Part shown: piece by piece, positions 1 to 6,301 of the stretch | Numbering within the stretch: the first letter of the stretch is position 1 | Layout: every line of letters starts with the position of its first letter | DNA from: a bacterium | Lineage (GTDB): Bacteria > Bacillota > Clostridia > Oscillospirales > Acutalibacteraceae | Reading direction: 5' to 3' | Assembly: GCA_020627425.1 (NCBI GenBank) | Contig: JAHKXX010000306.1 | Location: 1 to 15,980, forward strand | DNA length: 15,980 bases | Made by a program: the position numbers and the translations under genes | The notes under the pieces: model-generated | What the model saw: the letters and a program-made list of their open reading frames with translations, nothing else | Databases searched by the model: none | Told to the model about the DNA's origin: nothing

Positions 1-95
1 CGCGTGCCAACAAAGTCGGTGGGTAATACTGACTCGAGTGCGCGGATTTGGGTGCAGCGTCACGCTGCCGCGAATCGACCGCGGAGGCACTCCGC
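1..95 (+). repeat. Y-repeat copy A, with an inserted extra hairpin
   Basis: This is a diverged copy of the 66-bp Y repeat found seven more times in the window. It starts with CGCGTGCCAAC and ends with the terminal hairpin GCGGAG-GCA-CTCCGC at 81-95. It is 29 bp longer than the other copies: one extra G near 21-24 and 28 bp at 45-72. The inserted 28 bp contain another perfect 15-nt hairpin of the same geometry, GCAGCG-TCA-CGCTGC. The window begins at the first repeat base, so any adjoining module further left cannot be seen. It lies just upstream of the ferredoxin promoter. Confidence 0.85.
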
Positions 96-113
96 CAGGC
101 GTGCAAAAATTAC

Positions 114-142
114 TTGCATTTGTAGTCATAAGGTGATATAAT
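114..142 (+). promoter_or_regulatory. sigma-A-type promoter of the ferredoxin gene
   Basis: A -35 box TTGCAT at 114-119 and a perfect -10 box TATAAT at 137-142 are separated by 17 bp. The predicted transcription start is near 149, giving a leader of about 25 nt before the ATG. The ribosome binding site AAGGAGG is at 161-167. Confidence 0.85.
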
Positions 143-174
143 ATACAGAAATAAATAACTAAGGAGGCTTTACT

Positions 175-345
175 ATGGCTTATCAAATTAGTGACGATTG
201 TATTTCCTGCGGCAGCTGCGAATCAGCATGTCCTTGCGGCGCTATCTCTGAGGGAGACGGCAAGTACGTTATAGACGCAGATATGTGTGCAGATTGCGGT
301 TCTTGCGCTGAGGTCTGTCCCGTTGGCGCTCCCCAGCAGGCATAA
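175..345 (+). CDS. 2[4Fe-4S] ferredoxin, 56 aa
   Basis: This is a small clostridial-type ferredoxin, a soluble low-potential electron carrier that serves enzymes such as pyruvate:ferredoxin oxidoreductase and hydrogenase in anaerobes. The 56-residue protein has two cluster-binding motifs in the classic CxxCxxCxxxCP arrangement: Cys9, 12, 15 and 19, and Cys38, 41, 44 and 48. An additional Cys21 follows the first CP. The ATG is preceded by AAGGAGG seven bases upstream, and the gene has its own strong promoter. It appears monocistronic: the next gene starts about 360 bp later, after a MITE-like insertion and a terminator. The length is normal for the family (about 55 aa). The redox partner cannot be told from the neighbours. 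Confidence 0.96.
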   Translation: MAYQISDDCISCGSCESACPCGAISEGDGKYVIDADMCADCGSCAEVCPVGAPQQA

Positions 346-346
346 C

Positions 347-526
347 TTAAAGAACCACTGAATAAATCACGCCTAACGGCTCAGCACACATCTCGCTTGC
401 ATCTTTTCCGCCATCTTGCACCAAATTCGCTTGAAAACCGACAGGTTTCCTGCGCTCACTTGATACAATCTGACGAAAAATCTGACGGCGCGATATGTGC
501 ACTGGCTTTAATCAGTGCTTCTTTAA
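347..526. mobile_element. MITE-like element with terminal inverted repeats, 180 bp
   Basis: The left end reads TTAAAGAACCACTGAATAAA from 347. The right end, read on the opposite strand from 526, is TTAAAGAAGCACTGATTAAA. These 20-bp termini differ at two positions. Similarity continues inward with an indel (CAGCACACATCTCGC against CAGTGCACATATCGC). The interior has a small hairpin AAACC-GACA-GGTTT at 435-448 and two copies of AATCTGACG. No transposase is encoded, so it would be non-autonomous. It lies between the ferredoxin stop codon and the terminator, and probably inserted into the 3' untranslated region. A 73-codon open frame crossing it and the terminator looks like chance. It could instead be a structured RNA element. 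Confidence 0.6.
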
Positions 527-542
527 CAATCAAAAAACTTCA

Positions 543-577
543 GGGCGGACACGGGCGTGTGTCCGCCCGTATTTTTT
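543..577 (+). terminator. rho-independent terminator downstream of ferredoxin
   Basis: A perfect 10-bp GC-rich stem is formed by GGGCGGACAC (543-552) and GTGTCCGCCC (559-568) with a 6-nt loop, followed by GTATTTTTT. It probably served the ferredoxin gene, from which it is now separated by the 180-bp inverted-repeat element. The stretch from about 580 to 700 beyond it is AT-rich and must hold the promoter of the next operon. TTGGAC at 643 and TATTAT at 672 are present but spaced poorly, so no promoter is called. Confidence 0.9.
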
Positions 578-703
578 ACACCTTACTAAAACAGTCACTA
601 TTACTAATTTTGGGCTGATAAGATAATTATTTTATTTATTTCTTGGACTTTCTTTTGCTTTTGCAAAATGCTATTATAAATAAAGGATAAAAAAAGGAAA
701 AGG

Positions 704-2434
704 GTGATCACGTTGAATGAAATATTAGAGCTTGTGTCCTTCGGACTTCGGCTTTGTGCGCCGTTTGTAGCGCTTCTTGTTGTTGTGCTTTGCTTTATGT
801 CGCTAAGTTACGGCAGACGCGACGAGCACGCACTTATCGCACTTGATGATGATGACAGAAATATACGCTATCCTGTCCTTTTCTGGGAGAATTCCATCGG
901 CAGAAGCCGAGGCTCCGATATAAGAATAAACGACCTTACCGTTTCAAGGGATCACGCAGTGCTGCTCAGACGATCGGACGGCTGGTTTATCGCCGATACC
1001 GACTCTAAAGCAGGCGTATATGTCAACGGAGAAAAAACCGAGGGCAGAGTGCCTGTACATATAGGCGACAGAATAGCTATAGGTACATCAGTTCTGACTC
1101 TCAGCCGAGCCGACGCTCAGAGCGACTCAAAGCGCCGTAGAGTAAGAGATAAAAAAACAGTTTCATGCAAGCTTATACTTGTGTTCCTTACTGTATATAT
1201 ACTGATGATAGGTATCGAGGCAGTCATAAATATGGGCAACTATGCCGTCCTCATGCCGACTGTCGGATTTATACTCACGTCCTGGGTGTTCTATATAATT
1301 ACACGCGCAGTTTTTAAAAGAAAAAGCTTCGAGCTTGAAAGCCTTGCACTGCTGCTGTCGGGCAGCGGTATAGTTCTGTGCGCTTCGCACGATCAGCATC
1401 AGGCTTTGGTACAGCTTGCGGCAATGATACTCGGTATAGGTATATTCTGCTTTATGCTCTGGTTTATAGAGATACCCGACAGAGTAATGAAATGGAGACT
1501 CGCTATCTCTATACTTGCACTGCTGTTACTCGCGGCGACGCTTGTACTCGGAAAAAATCTGAACGGTGCAAAAAACTGGATCATAATAGGTCCCTTCTCG
1601 GTGCAGCCCTCGGAGTTTGCAAAAATAGCATATATATTCGTCGGCGCGTCTACGCTGGATCAGCTGCAAACAAAAAAGAACTTCTTCGGGTTTATTATCG
1701 TGACGGCGCTTTGCCTCGGTATGCTTTTCCTCATGAGCGACTTCGGTACGGCGGTAATATTCTTTGTTACGTTCTTGCTTATATCCTTTATGCGCTCGGG
1801 CGATTTCAAGACCATTATCCTTGCCGTAAGTGCGGCGGCACTCGGGGTGCTTGTTATACTCACAATAAAGCCATATATCGCAGACAGGTTTGCCGTCTGG
1901 GGTCATGTCTGGGAATATGCGAATGAGGACGGCTATCAACAGGTACGCTCGCTTATCTATTCCGCAAGCGGCGGTCTGTTCGGAATGGGTATCTCAAAGG
2001 GTTATCTGCAATATGTCTTTGCCCATGAGAGCGACCTTGTTTTTGCGCTTGCAAGTGAAGAAATGGGTCTTATACTTGCGGTGCTGTTTGCTCTTATCAT
2101 AGGCGGCTTTATGATATATGCCCGTACCGTTACTACAAGAAGCCGCTCTACCTTTTACTCTATCGCGGCTTGTACCGCAGGAGGTATGCTCGTATTTCAG
2201 GCGGCTCTGAATATCTTCGGCGTTACCGATATACTGCCGCTGACCGGTGTTACACTGCCTTTTGTAAGCTACGGCGGTTCCAGTATGGCGGCTTGCTGGG
2301 GACTGCTCGCATTTATAAAATCGGCAGACGAGAGAACCTATTCACATAAAAAAATAAAGCCGAAAAAAATCAGAAAAAAAGAGCCTGCTGTTACTGTGGT
2401 AAAGACTCAGGATAATGATTTTATCGAAATTTGA
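704..2434 (+). CDS. FHA domain-SEDS (FtsW/RodA/SpoVE-type) fusion protein
   Basis: This is a membrane peptidoglycan glycosyltransferase of the SEDS family with a cytoplasmic phosphothreonine-reading FHA domain fused ahead of it. Order: one membrane segment (about 12-33); FHA domain (about 60-135) with the binding-pocket residues R67, S81, H84 and N108 present; then a multi-span SEDS domain (about 155-540). SEDS landmarks are GAKNW near 288, QPSEFAK at 301-307, DFGTA at 346-350, HESD at 441-444 (D444 matches the essential Asp of RodA/FtsW) and LPFVSYGGSS at 518-527. A Lys-rich tail follows. SEDS proteins are usually near 400 aa, so about 150 residues are extra. The GTG start at 704 is one option. 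TTG at 713, with AAAGGGTGATC upstream at good spacing, is equally plausible and removes three residues. It forms an operon with the PBP 15 bp downstream. FtsW, RodA or SpoVE role cannot be decided. Confidence 0.94.
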   Translation: MITLNEILELVSFGLRLCAPFVALLVVVLCFMSLSYGRRDEHALIALDDDDRNIRYPVLFWENSIGRSRGSDIRINDLTVSRDHAVLLRRSDGWFIADTDSKAGVYVNGEKTEGRVPVHIGDRIAIGTSVLTLSRADAQSDSKRRRVRDKKTVSCKLILVFLTVYILMIGIEAVINMGNYAVLMPTVGFILTSWVFYIITRAVFKRKSFELESLALLLSGSGIVLCASHDQHQALVQLAAMILGIGIFCFMLWFIEIPDRVMKWRLAISILALLLLAATLVLGKNLNGAKNWIIIGPFSVQPSEFAKIAYIFVGASTLDQLQTKKNFFGFIIVTALCLGMLFLMSDFGTAVIFFVTFLLISFMRSGDFKTIILAVSAAALGVLVILTIKPYIADRFAVWGHVWEYANEDGYQQVRSLIYSASGGLFGMGISKGYLQYVFAHESDLVFALASEEMGLILAVLFALIIGGFMIYARTVTTRSRSTFYSIAACTAGGMLVFQAALNIFGVTDILPLTGVTLPFVSYGGSSMAACWGLLAFIKSADERTYSHKKIKPKKIRKKEPAVTVVKTQDNDFIEI

Positions 2435-2449
2435 TAAAGGAGGAGCCCC

Positions 2450-3802
2450 GTGAGAAAGATACAAAACAGGTCTATGCTTATACTTCTGCTGACACTTGCT
2501 TTTTTTGCAGGAATAGTTTACCATATTACAAACCTGTCCATACATGCGTCCGAATGGGCTTCTATGCCGATAAACGGTCATATCGCCGATACCACGGGTC
2601 TTGACCATGCAGGGACAATATACGACAGAAACGGCGTTATACTCGCCCAGAGCGTTAACGGCAAGCGTATCTATAACGAGGACGAGACAACGCGCCGCGC
2701 GTGCCTGCATGTTGTCGGTGACGACAGTATAAATATATCTACGGCGGTACAGACTGCGTATCGTTCAGAGCTTGGCAGCTATAATATCGTGTTCGGTCTG
2801 GGACTGCCCGAGTCACTGAAAAAGGGCAGCGACCTGACTCTGACTATAGACAGCAAAATGCAGAAGGCTGCATATGAAGCGCTCGGCAGCAACCGCGGCG
2901 CGGTAGTGGTATATAATTACAAAACAGGCGAGATACTGTGTCTTGCAAGTACACCTGCGTATGACCCGGAGAATGTACCCGACGATATAGAAACAAACGA
3001 CGAATACGAGGGTGCATATATAAACCGCTGTGTTTCTGCGACATATCCGCCGGGCTCTACGTTCAAGCTTGTTACTGCTGCGGCGGCACTGAACAATGTA
3101 AAGGAAGCAGAGAACAGCACCTATGACTGTCAGGGCAGCGCCGAGATAGGCGGCAAGGAAGTGACCTGCTACGAGATCAGCGGTCTTGTGGATATGAAGC
3201 AGGCTATGTGCGAGTCGTGCAACCTGTATTTCGGTCAGTACGCCGTTAATCTCGGAAAGGACGCTATGACCCGACAGGCAGAGGCAATGGGCTTTAATAA
3301 GAATATCACCTATGACGGCATAGAAACTGCAAAAAGCGTATATAATGTAAAAAATGCGACCACAAACGACCTTGCGTGGTCGGGGGTCGGGCAGTATACA
3401 GTGCTGGAAAGTCCGCTGAATATGGCTATGATCTCGGCTTCTATCGCAAACGGCGGCAAAGCCTATGAGCCGTATATACTAAAGACCAATCCCAATCCTC
3501 TGAAATTTGAGGGACACAAAACAAAAACTATGCTCGACTCAAAGACAGCGTCTATGCTGTACGAGATGATGGACTATACAGCCGCGAACAACTACGGCAA
3601 AAGCTCGTTTTCGGATACGCTCGATGTATGCGCCAAAACGGGTACAGCCGAGGTAGACGAGGGCGGAGCGCACGCATGGGTCACGGGCTTCTGTAAGGAC
3701 GAGGAACACCCCCTTGCGTTTGCCGTGATAGTAGAGCACGGCGACTCGGGCTACCGCGCGGCCGTTCCTGTCGCAGCAAGCGTTCTGGCTGCGGTGGCAT
3801 AG
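2450..3802 (+). CDS. class B penicillin-binding protein (PbpA-like transpeptidase)
   Basis: This D,D-transpeptidase cross-links peptidoglycan outside the membrane and is the expected partner of the SEDS polymerase encoded just upstream. The 450-aa protein has a short cytoplasmic start, one membrane anchor (about 8-28), an N-terminal motif GTIYDRNGVILA (55-66) and a penicillin-binding domain with all three active-site motifs: STFK (nucleophile S203, K206), SCN (256-258) and KTGT (396-399). It lacks the large dimerisation module of longer class B PBPs and resembles the compact actinobacterial PbpA type. The GTG start at 2450 is fixed by AAAGGAGG at 2436-2443. It is co-transcribed with the SEDS gene. 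The TAG stop shares its last base with the hairpin of an inverted Y repeat, and a true terminator follows about 130 bp later. Confidence 0.95.
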   Translation: MRKIQNRSMLILLLTLAFFAGIVYHITNLSIHASEWASMPINGHIADTTGLDHAGTIYDRNGVILAQSVNGKRIYNEDETTRRACLHVVGDDSINISTAVQTAYRSELGSYNIVFGLGLPESLKKGSDLTLTIDSKMQKAAYEALGSNRGAVVVYNYKTGEILCLASTPAYDPENVPDDIETNDEYEGAYINRCVSATYPPGSTFKLVTAAAALNNVKEAENSTYDCQGSAEIGGKEVTCYEISGLVDMKQAMCESCNLYFGQYAVNLGKDAMTRQAEAMGFNKNITYDGIETAKSVYNVKNATTNDLAWSGVGQYTVLESPLNMAMISASIANGGKAYEPYILKTNPNPLKFEGHKTKTMLDSKTASMLYEMMDYTAANNYGKSSFSDTLDVCAKTGTAEVDEGGAHAWVTGFCKDEEHPLAFAVIVEHGDSGYRAAVPVAASVLAAVA

Positions 3803-3867
3803 CGCAGTGCCTGCGCTGTCAACACGCGCACCCGAGTAGGTGTTACCGCCAACTCTGTTGGCACGCG
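3802..3867 (-). repeat. Y-repeat copy B, 66 bp, inverted, abutting the PBP stop codon
   Basis: Read on the minus strand this is a full 66-bp Y unit from CGCGTGCC (3867) to GCGCAG-GCA-CTGCGC (3816-3802). Its first hairpin is perfect, GCCAAC-AGA-GTTGGC. The terminal hairpin starts on the G of the PBP stop codon, so the repeat lies immediately at the gene's 3' end. It is the only copy in this orientation here, and it follows the only plus-strand gene that carries one at its 3' end. About 60 bp without recognisable content (3868-3928) separate it from the terminator. Confidence 0.9.
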
Positions 3868-3928
3868 CAGGAGTGACGGAGGGGTTCCCAATATAGCTTT
3901 TTGCCCTGTCCGTATTTACAGTTTAAAC

Positions 3929-3966
3929 AAAATACCCTGCCTGTTAAAAACGGGCAGGGTATTTTT
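3929..3966 (+). terminator. rho-independent terminator of the SEDS-PBP operon
   Basis: AAAATACCCTGCC (3929-3941) pairs perfectly with GGCAGGGTATTTT (3953-3965) around an 11-nt loop. The A-tract and T-tract at the two ends make it potentially bidirectional. It lies about 126 bp past the PBP stop, with the Y repeat between. Confidence 0.92.
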
Positions 3967-4094
3967 ATTGTTGCTTTTTGTTGCTTTTTGTTTTATTTTG
4001 TTGAAATTCATTGGAGTTCATTGGAATTTGTTGTTTATTGCAGTTGTTTATTATCATAAAAAAATTAAAATATGTAAAAAAATAATATTAATAC
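3967..4094. other. low-complexity T/G-rich then A-rich spacer
   Basis: The segment has no coding potential. It begins with a tandem 10-bp repeat TTGCTTTTTG (3971-3990), followed by loosely repeated TTGTT and TTCATTGGA words (4007-4026), then an A-rich run up to the next promoter. It marks the left edge of the AT-richer island holding the next two genes. Confidence 0.6.
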
Positions 4095-4123
4095 TTGACA
4101 AAAAATAATTTGTGTTTTACAAT
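4095..4123 (+). promoter_or_regulatory. consensus sigma-A promoter of the lectin-amidase gene
   Basis: TTGACA at 4095-4100 and TACAAT at 4118-4123 are separated by exactly 17 bp. The predicted start is near 4130, about 70 nt upstream of the start codon. Confidence 0.9.
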
Positions 4124-4130
4124 AAAAGTG

Positions 4131-4138
4131 AAAGGAGG
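4131..4138 (+). promoter_or_regulatory. Shine-Dalgarno-like AAAGGAGG at the mRNA 5' end
   Basis: AAAGGAGG lies at the predicted 5' end of the transcript, about 60 nt ahead of the true start codon, which has its own ribosome binding site (AAAGAGGTGG near 4183). The only start codon near it opens a two-codon frame, ATG TCA TAG at 4153-4161, with a 14-nt spacer. Such 5'-terminal Shine-Dalgarno sequences are known to stabilise mRNA (the STAB-SD of Bacillus thuringiensis cry3A). That role here is inference. Confidence 0.5.
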
Positions 4139-4200
4139 TACCAGATAATAATATGTCATAGTAGAGTATATTGTATTATCAGAAAGAGGTGGCATTAAAA

Positions 4201-5334
4201 ATGAGAAAATTCTTAAAAAAGTTCGCAGTAATTTTATCGGTGGTTTTAATGGTGACAATGGTACAAATACCAAAGGCAAGCGCGTATGTTGAGGACAATT
4301 ATATTGTAAGCAGTTATTATTATAACATAAAAAACGTCAGGAGCGGGCAATTTCTGGACGTTTCAGGTGGTTCAGCAAGTAATGGAGCAAATGTTATACA
4401 GTGGAAGTATCACGGCGATGATAATCAAAAGTGGAAAATTGTTTATCTCGCAGACATATACGGTTCTACATATGGTGGCTTATACAAAATAGTATCAGCA
4501 CTGGATGAGACAAAGGCTCTTACAGTTTCGGGAGGCTCGGGAGCTAATAGTACAAATATATGTATATCAACCTTTACTAATTCTGCATCACAACGATTTG
4601 CATTTGTGAGAAAGTCGGATTTTACAGGCTATTTCCTTACACAGTCAAGTAACTACTTATCCGCGATAACAGTTGCAGGAGCCAGCTACAATCAAGGAGC
4701 AAATGTTTTTCAATATCAATATAATGCAACACGTAATGATGAGTGGCTGATAGAACCGGCTAATTCTTACATAAGTACCAATGGGGTAAAGTATGCAAGA
4801 GATAACTACAATAACCATGTATCTACTTATCCGAGGTTAACTGTTTATAATAATGATGATTGTGATTGTGCTAACTTTGTTTCTCAATGTATGGCAGCAG
4901 CCGGGAAAAGATATAGCGGTAATTGGAGGGTTTATCCCAAAAACGGGACTTATCCGACGCCGATAGACAGTACAAAACTAAACTATTCGTGGCAATTATC
5001 TGATCCAAGTCCATGGATAAGTGCTGAACAGTTTGGCTATTATTGGCAAAGCGTGGTGAACTTTGAGGCTATTAAGAAAACTGATATAGTAAATAATAAT
5101 TCATCCACTCAATATGTTTATGGTAGAGGAGATGTTGTTCAACTAGCGACGTGTGATTTATTTGGCAACTATGTTGGTTATCATACCATGTATATTACAG
5201 ATCTAACAAACTATAATGATAAAAGAACATATAAGTTAACATACCATTCTAATAATGAAATGGATAAAAAAGTGAGTGATATTTGTTACGGTGTTACAAA
5301 TGATCGGTATTTTGTCTTTTATAATATTGCCTGA
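4201..5334 (+). CDS. secreted ricin-type lectin / amidase_6 domain protein
   Basis: This is an exported protein with a carbohydrate-binding module joined to a putative Cys-dependent amidase. From the ATG at 4201 it has 377 aa. A signal peptide covers 1-28 (KKF, hydrophobic core, cleavage after ASA). A ricin B-type beta-trefoil covers about 38-186, with three degenerate QxW repeats ending near QKW (76-78), QRF (131-133) and DEW (180-182). The C-terminal 190-377 resembles the amidase_6 family: DCANFVSQC with probable nucleophile C223, SPWISAEQF, GRGDVVQ, YHTMYIT (H328) and TYHSNNE (H349). ATG 4201 is preferred over TTG 4171 because of the signal peptide and the AAAGAGGTGG site. Its AT-rich codon use differs from the flanking genes, suggesting acquisition. 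The substrate is unknown; cell-wall peptide or a glycoconjugate is possible. Confidence 0.88.
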   Translation: MRKFLKKFAVILSVVLMVTMVQIPKASAYVEDNYIVSSYYYNIKNVRSGQFLDVSGGSASNGANVIQWKYHGDDNQKWKIVYLADIYGSTYGGLYKIVSALDETKALTVSGGSGANSTNICISTFTNSASQRFAFVRKSDFTGYFLTQSSNYLSAITVAGASYNQGANVFQYQYNATRNDEWLIEPANSYISTNGVKYARDNYNNHVSTYPRLTVYNNDDCDCANFVSQCMAAAGKRYSGNWRVYPKNGTYPTPIDSTKLNYSWQLSDPSPWISAEQFGYYWQSVVNFEAIKKTDIVNNNSSTQYVYGRGDVVQLATCDLFGNYVGYHTMYITDLTNYNDKRTYKLTYHSNNEMDKKVSDICYGVTNDRYFVFYNIA

Positions 5335-5354
5335 TTCTAAAACATAGAATTCGG

Positions 5355-5380
5355 AAATATTTTGAGAAAAAATATTTTTT
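5355..5380 (+). terminator. weak AT-only hairpin with T-tract
   Basis: AAATATTTT (5355-5363) pairs with AAAATATTT (5369-5377), followed by more T. With no GC pairs in the stem, it is at best a weak terminator between the lectin-amidase gene and the next promoter. Confidence 0.4.
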
Positions 5381-5394
5381 AAAGCCCAAAGGTG

Positions 5395-5423
5395 TTGACA
5401 AGCAACAAGAGTTGTGATATTAT
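5395..5423 (+). promoter_or_regulatory. consensus sigma-A promoter of the putative lipoprotein gene
   Basis: TTGACA at 5395-5400 and TATTAT at 5418-5423 have a 17-bp spacer, with TGTG just ahead of the -10 region. The predicted start is near 5430, about 90 nt upstream of the start codon. Confidence 0.88.
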
Positions 5424-5444
5424 ACTATTAAAGTAATACAATAT

Positions 5445-5454
5445 CGGAGGTGAT
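5445..5454 (+). promoter_or_regulatory. Shine-Dalgarno-like CGGAGGTGAT in the leader, no start codon
   Basis: CGGAGGTGAT is an excellent match to the anti-Shine-Dalgarno but has no ATG, GTG or TTG at usable spacing. It lies about 15 nt from the predicted 5' end and about 65 nt ahead of the true start, which has its own AAAGGA. This is the same leader layout as the preceding gene. Confidence 0.5.
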
Positions 5455-5520
5455 ATATAGAAAAACTCTTTTCAGTTCGCAGTCGGTTTTAATACTTACG
5501 ATAACGAAAGGATGGTATTT

Positions 5521-6147
5521 ATGAATAATAATATAAAGGCTTTAGTTTCATCCCTGACAGCGGCGGCAATAATATGCGCTATGTGCGTTTCTTTTGTAGC
5601 CTGCACTAAGGCGAATGCAAATGATAGCAACGTAAGAGTGAACGATGAGCCGTCTGAATTGTACTCCGGTGAAATTTCCTACGAATCCTCTACGGGAGAA
5701 AGCGTGCCGATAGAGGAGCCGAGCATAGAATTAGACGATTTTACAAAGGCTAAGCTAAAGGTAGAAGAAGATCTGGCCGAGACCCTCCATAAATATTCAG
5801 AAGAGTTGAAGGCACAAGGTATGGAGCAGCTTGAAATAAAAGCAGAAGTTTCACTCAAGAAGGAAGAAAAGCTGATAGAAATGGCTATCGATAGAATGAA
5901 GAAATACGACAGCACCTTTGAAAGCTTCAAGGCTGATAGTAGGGAAAAATTAGTAAACCTTATGGAAGCCGTTTGTGATCAGCTTACAAACGGCACAGAT
6001 GTCAGCCTTGACGACAGAGCTGTTTTTGAAATATTCCTCAAATACGAGGGTGCTATAGTCGGCTCTGACATTAACAAGGATCTCTATAGCCCATATACAG
6101 ACGTCGATAAGCTTGTAGAAAAAATAGAAAAAATAACAAATCATTGA
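5521..6147 (+). CDS. putative exported lipoprotein of unknown function, 208 aa
   Basis: I do not recognise a family. The N-terminus MNNNIKALV plus a hydrophobic stretch to about residue 27 is a signal sequence. SFVAC (C28) could be a lipobox, although Phe at -3 is unusual, so plain secretion is the alternative. Residues 29-70 are acidic and Ser/Glu-rich. Residues about 75-150 are charged and strongly helical (many Lys/Glu, possible coiled coil), and the C-terminus is another short helical part. ATG 5521 is chosen because AAAGGA (5507-5512) sits 8 nt upstream; an ATG at 5512 overlaps that site. It is AT-richer than the surrounding core genes and forms an island with the lectin-amidase gene, though with its own promoter and terminator. 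Confidence 0.75.
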   Translation: MNNNIKALVSSLTAAAIICAMCVSFVACTKANANDSNVRVNDEPSELYSGEISYESSTGESVPIEEPSIELDDFTKAKLKVEEDLAETLHKYSEELKAQGMEQLEIKAEVSLKKEEKLIEMAIDRMKKYDSTFESFKADSREKLVNLMEAVCDQLTNGTDVSLDDRAVFEIFLKYEGAIVGSDINKDLYSPYTDVDKLVEKIEKITNH

Positions 6148-6158
6148 TCCGCAAGTAA

Positions 6159-6201
6159 AAAACAGCGGCACGCCTGTATTTGGGTGTGCCGCTGTTTTGC
6201 T
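6159..6201 (+). terminator. strong rho-independent terminator
   Basis: AAAACAGCGGCAC (6159-6171) pairs with GTGCCGCTGTTTT (6186-6198), extendable by GCC/GGT pairs including one wobble, and is followed by GCTTTT. It ends the putative lipoprotein transcript. Confidence 0.92.
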
Positions 6202-6220
6202 TTTAAGTGTAAAATTATAG

Positions 6221-6243
6221 TTGGCAGGAGCAGCTGCTGCCAA
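6221..6243. repeat. 23-bp imperfect palindrome
   Basis: TTGGCAG (6221-6227) and CTGCCAA (6237-6243) flank a core with the palindrome CAGCTG. It has no T-tract. It lies in a 100-bp gap between the terminator and the repeat cluster, and could be an operator or a leftover inverted repeat. Nothing else is seen in 6244-6300. Confidence 0.35.
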
Positions 6244-6301
6244 AGGAAACTTGTCCTTGTCAGTTTTTCCGTGTCTTAGAGAAAAAACCTGTTTTCACTC
6301 A

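Noticed and set aside
397..618. A 73-codon open frame downstream of ferredoxin
   Set aside because: It runs through the inverted-repeat element and straight across the terminator hairpin, has no ribosome binding site, and the translation has no protein-like character.
643..677. Promoter for the SEDS operon (TTGGAC ... TATTAT)
   Set aside because: The spacing between the two boxes is 23 bp, too long for a sigma-A promoter, and no better pair was found.
1378..1939. Long open frames overlapping the SEDS gene on both strands
   Set aside because: They are shadows of a clearly coding frame, are rich in Tyr/Arg/Cys as expected for out-of-frame reading, and have no start signals.
4171..4200. Earlier TTG start for the lectin-amidase
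   Set aside because: It would put ten residues including Lys and Glu ahead of a textbook signal peptide, and the ribosome binding site AAAGAGGTGG fits the ATG at 4201.
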